Source of the DNA: a virus
Direction: 5' to 3' (one strand)
DNA: 44,140 nt
IMG/VR virus record: IMGVR_UViG_3300042541_000210
Location: 1 to 44,140 of that record
Position numbers and translations under genes: made by a program. The notes under the pieces were generated by a model that worked only from the letters and a program-made list of their open reading frames with translations, had not been told where the DNA came from and ran no database searches. Positions 6,853 through 15,285 of the stretch are shown here, piece after piece. Position 1 is the stretch's first letter. Each line of letters begins with the position of its first letter.

Positions 6853-7881
6853 TTACGCTTTGTTTTGACGACTACGGATCATCGCTAGGATGTCTTCAGC
6901 ACGTTGGCCGCCAGCGGCTGGAGTAGCTACTGGTGCTGTTGGTGTTGGTTCGTCTGCTTCAAATGGAGGATTTTCGGCTATCGGAGCTACTACAGCAGCA
7001 GGTTGTGCTACCGGAGTACTTTCAACATGTTCACTAACAACTGCGCGATCACCTACCGGAGCTGCTGAAGTTGCTGAACCTGATGGAGCTGCAACCCCAC
7101 GTGGACGATAGTAAGCACCCCAACGTTCTGTGTCGTATGCTTGACCATCAACTGATGCTTCAAACATTTCTTTAATGACTTTTAACTCAGCATCACTTGG
7201 TTTCTTAGGTAAGAAATCACTTAGGTTGTGAAGACCGTTAGTGTCAATTGCTGTTGCTTCTTCTGAGGTTAGCGCACTTTCTTTACGTGACCATTTACTA
7301 GTACTATAGTCAGCATAACCACCTTTTGATGTTTTAGACACTGTAAAGTCTAGGCCACCTTGGTAGTCTGTTGGCAAGTTTTCTAACTCAGGGTCAAGTA
7401 GTGCTGACTTAACTAAGTTAAAAATCTGTGGACTAATAATAAATCTACGGATTGGGTTAGCTGGCGTGTTATCATCAGCTAGTGGATTGTCACGTACAAA
7501 GCCTTGGAACAAATATGATTTCTTTTTCCAATACTTACGACCCATTTCTTCTAAACTTGGATCCTTAAACCATGTACGCACTTCTGCTAGTACTGGACAT
7601 TGGTCACCGTACATTTCCACGCATGGTACTTGTACTGTAACTGGTTTACTATCTGGTTGACCTTTAACGCCCGCAAACGTTAAGTTGATCATTAGACGTT
7701 CTGCCCAAAAGAATGTATTCTTTGGATCTGCGTCTGGGAGGAATCTGATTCTTGCCGAAGTGCCTTCTGGAATGTTCCAGTGAGCGTAGATAGCGTTGTC
7801 GCCACCTTGTTGTGAATTACCTGAACCACGAGTTTCTTGTGCTTGTAATTTCGCACGAATTTCTGCTAATGATGTTGCCAT
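6853..7881 (-). CDS. 32: Single-stranded DNA-binding protein gp32
   Basis: This is the T4 gp32-type ssDNA-binding protein, about 342 aa from the ATG at 7881 (M-A-T-S-L-A-E-I-R-A-K-L). That start has an AAGGAAAA ribosome-binding site, so the longer upstream in-frame extension is rejected. It has the basic N-terminal region, the Y/F-rich OB-fold core (H-W-N-I-P-E-G-T-S-A-R-I-R-F-L-P-D) and a C-V-E-M-Y-G-D-Q-C segment in the place of the gp32 zinc site. A Pro/Ala/Glu-rich linker and a conserved short C-terminal helix follow, unlike the T4 acidic tail in composition. It coats single-stranded DNA in replication and recombination with UvsX and UvsY. Confidence 0.92.
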   Translation of the reverse strand: MATSLAEIRAKLQAQETRGSGNSQQGGDNAIYAHWNIPEGTSARIRFLPDADPKNTFFWAERLMINLTFAGVKGQPDSKPVTVQVPCVEMYGDQCPVLAEVRTWFKDPSLEEMGRKYWKKKSYLFQGFVRDNPLADDNTPANPIRRFIISPQIFNLVKSALLDPELENLPTDYQGGLDFTVSKTSKGGYADYSTSKWSRKESALTSEEATAIDTNGLHNLSDFLPKKPSDAELKVIKEMFEASVDGQAYDTERWGAYYRPRGVAAPSGSATSAAPVGDRAVVSEHVESTPVAQPAAVVAPIAENPPFEADEPTPTAPVATPAAGGQRAEDILAMIRSRQNKA

Positions 7882-7956
7882 GATGTTTTCCTTTATGTTA
7901 AGTTGGTCTTTAATATGCCTAAAACGTATAAGCATTTATATACTATACGCTATAAT

Positions 7957-7964
7957 TATTTATC
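7957..7964 (-). promoter_or_regulatory. Late-type promoter (GATAAATA) upstream of gene 32
   Basis: GATAAATA directly abuts the stop codon of the SGNH-like gene and lies 75 bp before the gene 32 start. A related TATAAATG occurs at 7933-7940. Together they could give gene 32 transcription independent of the upstream cluster. Confidence 0.5.
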
Positions 7965-8642
7965 TTACAAGAGATATTTTCGAATTTTTTCTACCAAAAG
8001 CATATAACCCTGTAGGTTAGGGTGTACATCGTTCCACTGTTGGTTAATAAGGTCAAATTTGGTGCTAGATTCTAACATTATTTGTTTAATTTCTGTACCA
8101 AACTTGAGCATAACTTCTACATTATCATTAAGTTGCGCAAACCACTCAAAGTCACTTAAGTACACATCTGTTGCTGTAGGTATTAGCAATTCTGTTATAC
8201 TAGGAACAGCCGGTATTAAATTGCTGTAATTATATATACTAGGATGTAGTTTACTCCAACCGCCTAAACAGATAATTGGTTTATTTAATCTGTTTAGCGT
8301 TGTGTATAGGTTATTGTAATATACATCTAAACAATGATCAATCGAATCAAATGTAAGTAAGTGTTTAAAAAATACGGGTCTTAGTTTCTTAAACCCATCT
8401 TTATGTTGACAATGCTCCCTAAACGGATCTGTTTGTAAAAACAGTATATGATCTGCTGTGTTACCTTTAATACGCTGTGCTATATTATTATTAGCATCTC
8501 CAGCAACACTGATGTTGGTCACAGTGTATCCCTGTGATTCTAATATAGTTTGAATTCCTTGCCCTGTAGCAGTATATACTCCATTCACAGTTTGATATAC
8601 GCCTATGCCCCAACTATCTCCAGCTAGCAGTATCTGTGTCAT
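7965..8642 (-). CDS. SGNH/GDSL hydrolase-like protein
   Basis: The 225-aa protein begins with I-L-L-A-G-D-S-W, the block I signature of SGNH hydrolases, with nucleophile Ser10. It ends with N-D-V-H-P-N-L-Q-G-Y, resembling block V, with His207. A G-D-A-N-N-N segment at ~48-53 could supply the Gly/Asn oxyanion residues. Block V normally has Asp three residues before His; here that position is Asn204 and the Asp is at 205, so catalysis needs testing. SGNH enzymes hydrolyse or transfer acyl groups on sugars and lipids. It overlaps the upstream glycosyltransferase-like gene by 4 bp (ATGA), pointing to a joint role in glycan acylation or deacylation. That role is inference. Confidence 0.65.
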   Translation of the reverse strand: MTQILLAGDSWGIGVYQTVNGVYTATGQGIQTILESQGYTVTNISVAGDANNNIAQRIKGNTADHILFLQTDPFREHCQHKDGFKKLRPVFFKHLLTFDSIDHCLDVYYNNLYTTLNRLNKPIICLGGWSKLHPSIYNYSNLIPAVPSITELLIPTATDVYLSDFEWFAQLNDNVEVMLKFGTEIKQIMLESSTKFDLINQQWNDVHPNLQGYMLLVEKIRKYLL

Positions 8643-9661
8643 TGCTGTGCCCGTATTACATCTAAAAATACTTGCCTATTATGCTCTAATACGGGTTTCA
8701 TTTCGGAGTACAGATTATTAATATCGGCATATGATAGCGTTGCTATACTATCTATTTCTGCTAGTACTGCTTGTTGTCGTAGATGGACATTGTCTATACT
8801 ATCGTAACTTTCATCTATCCACGGTGCAAATGTTTTAAACCCGTAAGACTGTAGTTTAGCCAGCGTGCCCGCCCCACTCATGACAATAAAAGGTTTACCT
8901 ATGTATAGATTTTTAATTGTCTTTTCGGTAATCCAACTAGTACCAAGCACATCGGTTTCACAAACAATCTCCATAAAGTATTCATTGTAGGGGTGGCGTT
9001 GACCTACTATTAGTTCGTGTGTGTAGGTTCTATTAGGAAACAGTTGATCGTAGACTATAGGGGTATGCTGTTCTGCCCAGGCAATTAACTCTTGATTATA
9101 ATCAGTCATTTTTCTATCAACTAGCACGCCCTGTTCTTGATAGGATATTATACTGTCATTCAAATAGTGTTCGTACAAGTGCTGTGTAATAGCTAATCTA
9201 AATATAGTACCACGATTAAACCAAACAGCAAACTTTTTTGTAAAATTGCCCTGCGGTATAGAGATACCTTTAACACTGCTATACAATACCTTACACCAAT
9301 AGGGTACACAATCAACTACATCAACTGTGGCATTAGGTATTGCTATCTCTTCTCTACAGATAACTGCGCAGGTGCTAGCAGTTAAATTAAACGTTTTAAT
9401 TATATTGTTGATTACATCAATGGCACCAGAATGTTCTAGTATAGCACCATCTTCGGATATAAAAATAAAACGTTTATCTTGCCCTATTTTGTGTAGGTAA
9501 TACAACAATTGATCATTGGCCCGTAGTGTTCGCTCACGCTCGTACAGGCAATCAAAGTTAATTACTAGTGTGTCGCCAAATTCTAATACAGTTTCATATC
9601 GATCATTTTGATCAATAACATTGTATACCTGTTGCCAGAAGAAATTAACTAAATCAGACAT
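8639..9661 (-). CDS. Glycosyltransferase-like protein (fucosyltransferase-type C-terminal motif), copy 1
   Basis: The 340-aa protein has a variable N-terminal half and a conserved C-terminal third. The conserved part reads W-I-T-E-K-T-I-K-N-L-Y-I-G-K-P-F-I-V-M-S, then G-F-K-T-F-A-P-W-I-D-E-S-Y-D. This resembles the donor-site region of GT10-type fucosyltransferases (V-T-E-K-L-W, followed by a P-hh-h-G strand). A paralogous C-terminal domain is present in the next gene. It is arranged with ATGA-type overlaps between the SGNH-like gene and copy 2. The likely role is sugar transfer to a phage or host glycan. Assignment to a CAZy family would need a profile search. Confidence 0.5.
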   Translation of the reverse strand: MSDLVNFFWQQVYNVIDQNDRYETVLEFGDTLVINFDCLYERERTLRANDQLLYYLHKIGQDKRFIFISEDGAILEHSGAIDVINNIIKTFNLTASTCAVICREEIAIPNATVDVVDCVPYWCKVLYSSVKGISIPQGNFTKKFAVWFNRGTIFRLAITQHLYEHYLNDSIISYQEQGVLVDRKMTDYNQELIAWAEQHTPIVYDQLFPNRTYTHELIVGQRHPYNEYFMEIVCETDVLGTSWITEKTIKNLYIGKPFIVMSGAGTLAKLQSYGFKTFAPWIDESYDSIDNVHLRQQAVLAEIDSIATLSYADINNLYSEMKPVLEHNRQVFLDVIRAQQ

Positions 9662-10643
9662 TGTAAAATACCCGTTTAACTTTATGAGCTGTTAGTCCAA
9701 TAAATGTGTTATAGTTATGTTCTAATATATCATTCATAAGATCTAACATTTCAGTTAGTTGAGACACCTTATATGTTGATATTAGATCAAGCTGTGTGTG
9801 TATTGCTCGTATACGATCAGCTTCTGCGTAACTATCGTACTCCTCTGACCAAAACTGATCAAATGTGCGGAATCCCAATTTTCGCAAATTACTTAGATAA
9901 TCTTTATTGCTCATTACTATAAAAGGTCTGCGTGCTATTATACAGCGCCACAACTTTTCTGTTACTAATAAACAATTGCCGTGAACATTGGGTTCAACCA
10001 CAACATCTAAGAATATGTCGTGATAGTAATCTAATAATTTTAAATTTTCCGGATGTTGTATAGGCTCTAAAATCTGAGGCATATCTAGTGTACGTGGGCA
10101 TGTACCAATAAACTTAGCTGCTTCTATATACATATCACAGCCCTGTCTAATCAAATCATCTATTCCTGTGTATAATTTAGGATTATAATTGTTAGTTGTT
10201 TGGTCGTACAAGTATGTTTGTAATGTTTTATCTGAGTAATAGGTATCTAATATAGTTGCTATCCATAGTCTTGACCAGTTTGTTCTACTAGAAAAGTTAG
10301 CAAAGTGTTTGGATGGAGTAGTGCCGGTTGATATAGTTCTATTAGACAACCATTCCTGTATGCTGCTAATCTCATACCAGCTGTTAGCATCACGTATTAT
10401 TCGATATTCGCTATGTTGCTCTAACATATTAGCTGTTTTAATTGTAACGTTAGATTTAGGGTATCCGGTAGTATCACAGAACTGATCTAATAATTCATAC
10501 AATCCTAATCCAATAGCACAAGACCCTTCAGGCAACATGTCTATTGTTGCTCGTTTGTTGTTGGTAAGGCAGTGGTATAGGTAGACTAGGATTAGATCCT
10601 TGCTCCATATCTTACGATCAAGTGTGCCAATGCTTAAGGTCAT
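9654..10643 (-). CDS. Glycosyltransferase-like protein, copy 2
   Basis: The 329-aa protein shares its C-terminal ~100 residues with copy 1 in the same order: V-T-E-K-L-W-R-C-I-I-A-R-R-P-F-I-V-M-S, G-F-R-T-F-x-Q-F-W-S-E-E-Y-D, and a final L-E-H-N ahead of the C-terminus. V-T-E-K-L-W is an almost exact match to the GT10 fucosyltransferase donor motif. The N-terminal halves of the two proteins are much less alike. The start overlaps the radical SAM gene stop as ATGA, and the 3' end overlaps copy 1 by 8 bp. The pair probably arose by tandem duplication and divergence. Confidence 0.5.
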   Translation of the reverse strand: MTLSIGTLDRKIWSKDLILVYLYHCLTNNKRATIDMLPEGSCAIGLGLYELLDQFCDTTGYPKSNVTIKTANMLEQHSEYRIIRDANSWYEISSIQEWLSNRTISTGTTPSKHFANFSSRTNWSRLWIATILDTYYSDKTLQTYLYDQTTNNYNPKLYTGIDDLIRQGCDMYIEAAKFIGTCPRTLDMPQILEPIQHPENLKLLDYYHDIFLDVVVEPNVHGNCLLVTEKLWRCIIARRPFIVMSNKDYLSNLRKLGFRTFDQFWSEEYDSYAEADRIRAIHTQLDLISTYKVSQLTEMLDLMNDILEHNYNTFIGLTAHKVKRVFYNV

Positions 10644-11491
10644 TTTATTTTTTTAGTTGACACATTTTCTAAATGTATAATTTTAGAGTCAATGTCGTCT
10701 ACAGTAGGGCATTGACGGCAAATACTATTGGGCTTGCCAAAGTTAGCTAAAAATCGTTCTAATTCTAAATCAGAGCAATCAGAACCTATACCATGATCTA
10801 TCATCGGTTCCCACAACTCCACATTAGGATTGCCTACTTTGTCTAGTGTTTCTTTTACTAACCCAGCAGTACTACATTTATGTAGTTTACCCTTGTGTAA
10901 TAGCGGGCACGTTTGTTGACAACAAATAGCAAATGCCTTTGCTGGATCATTGTCGTGCGGTTTCATATCGCTGTATGTGCCTTGATATGTTTTATAGAAT
11001 GTATCTGGACGCTTTACATGAAATCTAACACGGTCACCTGTGGTATGGCGTTGTATACCGTATTCAGTTACAGGTTGCCAATCGTATCTATCATAGATAC
11101 GTTGTATGGTTGTTTCTAATCTAGGATCATCTACATGTACACCAATTTTAATCACACAGTTACCAATGTCGTGTAGTAGATCTACTATATGAAACTTTTT
11201 ATCTAGGTTAATGCCATTTGTAGTAAAACGTATTTGAGCCTTGGGCATCAGTTCACGTAGTCCCACAATCCATTTGTCTACTTCCGGATTGACCAATGGT
11301 TCGCCACCTAAGATACCAAAGTCTAATATATCAACTCGATCCAGCCATGCTTCTAGTTCTTGACGTCCTTGCGCCCAAGTAACAAATCCAGTGTGTGTTA
11401 GGTCACTGTAGTTAGTACAGCCGTGACAACTTAGATTACACACCTGCGTAATCATAGTTTCAACAAATGGTAATACTAGTTTTATACTCAT
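10640..11491 (-). CDS. Radical SAM protein with C-terminal Cys cluster
   Basis: The 283-aa protein has the cluster motif C18-x3-C22-x2-C25 (C-N-L-S-C-H-G-C) and G-G-E-P at 62-65. It also has a Cys-rich C-terminus (C-C-Q-Q-T-C, H-K-C-S-T-A-G and a final C-R-Q-C) that could hold an auxiliary iron-sulfur cluster, as SPASM/twitch proteins do. SPASM enzymes modify peptides or sugars. No precursor peptide is apparent nearby, and the adjacent ATGA-overlapping gene is glycosyltransferase-like. The start codon at 11491 is only 5 bp from a GATAAGTA element, and an intrinsic terminator of the preceding unit lies just upstream, so this gene heads its own transcription unit. Confidence 0.85.
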   Translation of the reverse strand: MSIKLVLPFVETMITQVCNLSCHGCTNYSDLTHTGFVTWAQGRQELEAWLDRVDILDFGILGGEPLVNPEVDKWIVGLRELMPKAQIRFTTNGINLDKKFHIVDLLHDIGNCVIKIGVHVDDPRLETTIQRIYDRYDWQPVTEYGIQRHTTGDRVRFHVKRPDTFYKTYQGTYSDMKPHDNDPAKAFAICCQQTCPLLHKGKLHKCSTAGLVKETLDKVGNPNVELWEPMIDHGIGSDCSDLELERFLANFGKPNSICRQCPTVDDIDSKIIHLENVSTKKIK

Positions 11492-11496
11492 ATAAT

Positions 11497-11504
11497 TACT
11501 TATC
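11497..11504 (-). promoter_or_regulatory. Late-promoter-like GATAAGTA, 5 bp from the ATG
   Basis: GATAAGTA-ATTAT-ATG. The octamer differs from GATAAATA by one base. In T4 late promoters transcription starts about 6 nt after the octamer, which here is the A of the ATG. Gene 17 has the same arrangement, GATAAGTA-ATTAC-ATG. Confidence 0.5.
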
Positions 11505-11511
11505 AGCCAAC

Positions 11512-11538
11512 AAAAAAGGCACTATAAAAGTGCCTTTT
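11512..11538 (-). terminator. Intrinsic terminator after the 685-aa gene
   Basis: A 10-bp perfect stem (AAAAGGCACT with AGTGCCTTTT) around a 5-nt loop is followed on the minus-strand transcript by a U6 run. It lies 19 bp past the stop codon at 11558 and just ahead of the next promoter element. Confidence 0.88.
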
Positions 11539-11557
11539 CTAATTGATATTATATTTG

Positions 11558-13615
11558 TTATTTTACTAAGCCCGCTATCTTACGCATTTGTGCGATGTCT
11601 TCATCGAACTGTTTATTGTATAGTGTTACATCGTCTTCTGGTTCGCCCTTGGCCATTGCCTTAATACCTTGAGGAATAGTTTTAAGTTTGTCTTTGAAGC
11701 TTAATGGTTTTGCGCCCATACGTTTTAGTTTTTCATCTTTGTTAACGTGATCGTCACCTGCTACAGATTCGTCCATTTCTTCATTACCATTGTCACAGCA
11801 ACATTTAGCACTGTCGCATGCGTCACAGTATTCTTCTGATAAGTGTTTTTCTAATTGTTCAGGTAACTCTGAATATTCTACGCCTACTTCACGATATACT
11901 TCGCGGACCATAATGCTAATATCGCTTGAGCCTAATTCTTCTACCGGTGCGTGGAATGATGCTACATCACGTGCGGCATTCATAACACCATCTGGACCTG
12001 CTTTCATTAATAGTTCTTGATGTTGTCCAATATTACCCAAGATTCTACGTAGGATAGCTGATTGGATAGATTCAATTTGATCTTCGCCCGCATAGTCATC
12101 ATGTGCTTCATCTACCACCGGTTCATCTGTACCGCTTGCGCCATATGTGTCACCTTCGGGTAATGATTCTGCTTTTTCGTTAGCCGCAACACGTAGTTCA
12201 TCATCACTGACGTTCATTACTTCTTCTGGGCTTGCGCCTAAAAAGTCTAACAATTCAGCACGTGTCATGCTATCAACTGGGGCATCACCTGTGCCAGACT
12301 CGCCTAATTCGCCCGAGTCTACATCACCAATTTCGTTCATAAGCTCTTGATACACTGTTGGAGCATTATCATATACCCAACTAACAATACTGTCACGGGC
12401 ATCGGCGTCTGGATTTTGTTTGGCCTGTGCTACTAGTTTGCTTTCTAATTCGTTGCTATTAATAGCATCACGTATTGCTGCTACTGCGTTAATACCATCA
12501 ACCCCAAACGGGACTGGTTCAGCTAATAAGTCTGCTAGATCATCAACACTAATCGGTTCATTACCGGCATCGTTGCTATCATCCCAGCTTTCAGCTACCC
12601 CATTGGCCCAATTTTCAAATTGTGCCGAGTATTGATTTGCGTTTTCTTTTTTCATATTATAAGCCTTGTGTACAATTGGTAGTGCTTGTGATAGTCTGTC
12701 AGGAAACACTTTCTTAACAAACTTCTCACGTAATTCATCTTCATTAAACTCGTCTGTTTCGTTCAACGGAGGAGTATATGATTCTTTATATTCGTTATAG
12801 CCTTTTTTACCCTTCAGTTTCTTAAGAGTATTTTTAAGCAGGCCGTGATATTCAAATGCTGATTCTAACATATCGTTAGTAGTAGCATCTTCAAATTGTC
12901 TATGACGCATACTGTGAACAAATGGGCGCAGTTTGTTTAATTCTTCAACCATTTCACAGATATGTTGACCAAATTCGTCACTCGGTGTGCCACCTGCGCT
13001 GATATGACGTGCCATAGCACGGGTGCCAATTAGGCTTTCGAATGGCATACGGAAACGCTCGCCTTGATTGTTTTCTACAAACAATGCCGCAATGTTACGT
13101 GAACGTGCACCACGTGTTTCGTCGGTAATAGGTTTAGCATGTGCTACCTTGATACGCACAGGACCAAAGTCCTCATAGCTACGATTCATTGTGCCATACA
13201 TACGACTTTCACTAACTACTTCGTCTTTATCGTAGGTACTATCAGCTTTGCTTACCTGTTGTAGATCACGATGTTTAAGTGTTGCGCGAGTGATATCACG
13301 TGGCTCAAAACTTAGTAAATTACGTTTAGAAAATTCACGTAGTTCACGTAAGAACGCATACCATTTGTCGCGCTCTTCATCTTGTAATTCGTGGCTAATG
13401 TTTTTACTAAAATATACTTTAAGACTAGACTCGTCAATAAGGCTAATAGTAATATTGCCGTAGTTTTTATCATCGACTACATAGTCAAAGTTGAAGAAGC
13501 GGGCATTTTCAGGATCTTGTGTGGCTTTAGCTTTATCGTCGCCTAGGCTAACATCCTCAAATCTGTCACGTATTTTTTCAAATAACGCTTCTGCTATTTT
13601 ATCTGTTTCTCTCAT
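11558..13615 (-). CDS. Large acidic protein of unknown function, possible virion-internal protein
   Basis: I do not recognise this 685-aa protein. The N-terminal ~130 residues look like a folded alpha/beta domain (R-F-F-N-F-D-Y-V-V-D, L-K-V-Y-F-S-K). The middle is helical with repeated acidic stretches. A Cys-rich patch near the C-terminus (C-D-A-C-D-S-A-K-C-C-C) could bind metal. The last residues are M-R-K-I-A-G-L-V-K, a short tag also seen in two neighbouring proteins. Several V/L-x-E-S sites (V-S-E-S, L-G-E-S) resemble T4 prohead-protease sites. It is encoded directly before gp17 on the same strand, has a GATAAATA element 5 bp from its ATG and its own terminator, so it is probably a late, virion-related protein. 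Confidence 0.7.
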   Translation of the reverse strand: MRETDKIAEALFEKIRDRFEDVSLGDDKAKATQDPENARFFNFDYVVDDKNYGNITISLIDESSLKVYFSKNISHELQDEERDKWYAFLRELREFSKRNLLSFEPRDITRATLKHRDLQQVSKADSTYDKDEVVSESRMYGTMNRSYEDFGPVRIKVAHAKPITDETRGARSRNIAALFVENNQGERFRMPFESLIGTRAMARHISAGGTPSDEFGQHICEMVEELNKLRPFVHSMRHRQFEDATTNDMLESAFEYHGLLKNTLKKLKGKKGYNEYKESYTPPLNETDEFNEDELREKFVKKVFPDRLSQALPIVHKAYNMKKENANQYSAQFENWANGVAESWDDSNDAGNEPISVDDLADLLAEPVPFGVDGINAVAAIRDAINSNELESKLVAQAKQNPDADARDSIVSWVYDNAPTVYQELMNEIGDVDSGELGESGTGDAPVDSMTRAELLDFLGASPEEVMNVSDDELRVAANEKAESLPEGDTYGASGTDEPVVDEAHDDYAGEDQIESIQSAILRRILGNIGQHQELLMKAGPDGVMNAARDVASFHAPVEELGSSDISIMVREVYREVGVEYSELPEQLEKHLSEEYCDACDSAKCCCDNGNEEMDESVAGDDHVNKDEKLKRMGAKPLSFKDKLKTIPQGIKAMAKGEPEDDVTLYNKQFDEDIAQMRKIAGLVK

Positions 13616-13620
13616 AGTAT

Positions 13621-13628
13621 TATTTATC
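13621..13628 (-). promoter_or_regulatory. Late promoter GATAAATA, 5 bp from the ATG
   Basis: The arrangement is GATAAATA-ATACT-ATG. No Shine-Dalgarno sequence fits between the octamer and the start codon at 13615, so a leaderless transcript is the simplest reading. Confidence 0.6.
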
Positions 13629-13678
13629 TATTCTTCTTAGCAGCGTGTACTGCTTATACCAATTCATAATAAAAGGTA

Positions 13679-15247
13679 TTAAAAAAGTATGAATGGCATT
13701 GGCTCGATCATGTCATCCAATGTATCTCTCATAGCATTGTCGAGACTACTGTCATATGATTGTAATAACATTGCCATGCGGACTGACAACAGTAAACTCA
13801 TCACTAGGTCATCAGTTTCACCGGGTTTAGCAGCATAACTAGGACCATTGGCCACAAACGTTTTAAGTTCGCTAATAAGATTCTTACTATTAACAGTCAT
13901 CTTTCTACTTTCTATTAGGTTTTTTAACTTAGCGCAGGCACTTAATTTTGATTTATTTGTAGTATTAAATCCTTTACGATATCTGCGGCCGCCGCCCATT
14001 GACTTAGGCTCACTCAAGAATGTTCCTTTGATATTTTCCTCGCCCAACTCCGCTAGTGCCACTAACGCGGCTTCTCCTAATGTATTATTTTCTAAGCTAT
14101 AGTAAATGTTATTAACAGAAACTGTTTCACTTAGGTACTTGGTAATTTCACTGAGAATAGCAATTTGTCTTTGTACAATAGTACGATTATGTTGCCACTC
14201 ACCCACTTGTATAAATGTAGGCAGTTCAAATACCTGTATAGCACTAGGGTCGCCACCTGTGCCTAGACTAGGATCTAAACTTACAAGATATGTTTTGTTA
14301 GCTTCTGGCTTTTTATACCATCGTACTTGGCCCTGGCGCTCTATAGGGTCTTTACCTTCCATATCAACTAAATGACTAGGATTAATTAATGTTTCGTCCC
14401 AGATAATGAACTCACAGTCCATTTCACGGCGGAAACGTTCATCACCTAACTGTGCTCTTTGCTCCATAGCCCATTTTTCGTCACGATCTGGATGTTCTCG
14501 CCAGTAGCTACGGAATGCTCTGAATCCATTTATTCCTAACTCAGTTGGATTGCCAAACTCATCTACGCATTTGTTCGCACCTTTCCATAGGGTAGCAAAC
14601 TGGTCTTCATCGCTGTTGGGCGTTGAAGTAATAATACATTTACCACCAGTTGCTAGTGTGGGACTAATAGAAGTCCAAAATTCTCGTCCTATGGTAGGGC
14701 GAACGAACGCAAACTCATCGCAATATAGTAGTGATATAGACATACCACGACCTGTGTTTTCAGTAGTTGTGGCACTTACTATACGACTACCATTATCAAA
14801 ATCTATACTACCTTTGTTATAGCTAGTAGCACCAGCACGTATATAATCGGGTACGCTTTCGTAAGCATATCGAATACGCTGCATAATTTCTTGTGAACCT
14901 GTGTATTTGTGTGCGGCAATTAGGATAGTACTATCTGGTACAAACATAGCGTACCATAACAAGTAACCTGCGGCACTTGTTGACTTACCTGTTTGTCTGG
15001 GCATTAACGATATACTATAACGATAGTTATGGTAGCTGTTAATTAGGCCTTTTTGATAGTCAAATGGTTGATACAACATACGGCCCCGAGTAGGATGCTG
15101 TATGTAAAAATAATTACTCATAAAGTATTCTGGCCCAGTAATAGGGTCAGCGCACTTTGCGAATTCTTGTAGTTGTTCTTGTGTGTAACTCTCAATGGTA
15201 TGAGGTTTCTTTACTAGAACGTTTTCGGTTGCTCTGGGTTGTGCCAT
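13679..15247 (-). CDS. 17: Terminase large subunit gp17
   Basis: This 522-aa protein is the packaging motor ATPase-nuclease. ATPase: Walker A M-P-R-Q-T-G-K-S-T at 82-90, Walker B L-L-Y-C-D-E at 173-178 with catalytic Glu178, and a coupling motif I-T-S-T-P-N at ~206-211. Nuclease (RNase H fold): Asp325 in V-S-L-D-P-S, Glu386 in Y-S-L-E-N-N, and Asp479/480 in G-E-T-D-D. It cuts concatemeric DNA and translocates it into the prohead through the portal, guided by gp16. It is a little shorter than T4 gp17 (610 aa), lacking N-terminal residues. A GATAAGTA element lies 5 bp before the ATG. Confidence 0.97.
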   Translation of the reverse strand: MAQPRATENVLVKKPHTIESYTQEQLQEFAKCADPITGPEYFMSNYFYIQHPTRGRMLYQPFDYQKGLINSYHNYRYSISLMPRQTGKSTSAAGYLLWYAMFVPDSTILIAAHKYTGSQEIMQRIRYAYESVPDYIRAGATSYNKGSIDFDNGSRIVSATTTENTGRGMSISLLYCDEFAFVRPTIGREFWTSISPTLATGGKCIITSTPNSDEDQFATLWKGANKCVDEFGNPTELGINGFRAFRSYWREHPDRDEKWAMEQRAQLGDERFRREMDCEFIIWDETLINPSHLVDMEGKDPIERQGQVRWYKKPEANKTYLVSLDPSLGTGGDPSAIQVFELPTFIQVGEWQHNRTIVQRQIAILSEITKYLSETVSVNNIYYSLENNTLGEAALVALAELGEENIKGTFLSEPKSMGGGRRYRKGFNTTNKSKLSACAKLKNLIESRKMTVNSKNLISELKTFVANGPSYAAKPGETDDLVMSLLLSVRMAMLLQSYDSSLDNAMRDTLDDMIEPMPFILF

Positions 15248-15252
15248 GTAAT

Positions 15253-15260
15253 TACTTATC
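15253..15260 (-). promoter_or_regulatory. Late-promoter-like GATAAGTA, 5 bp from the gene 17 ATG
   Basis: GATAAGTA-ATTAC-ATG is nearly identical, over 16 bases, to the element before the radical SAM gene at 11491. An AGGA overlaps the octamer 11 nt before the ATG, a distant alternative ribosome-binding site if transcription starts further upstream. Confidence 0.5.
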
Positions 15261-15285
15261 CTGGCTGCGAGGTGGTATTGCTAAA

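Noticed and set aside
7882-7935. 18-codon N-terminal extension of gp32
   Set aside because: The ATG at 7881 has AAGGAAAA at the right distance and begins the conserved N-terminus. The extension has no family resemblance.
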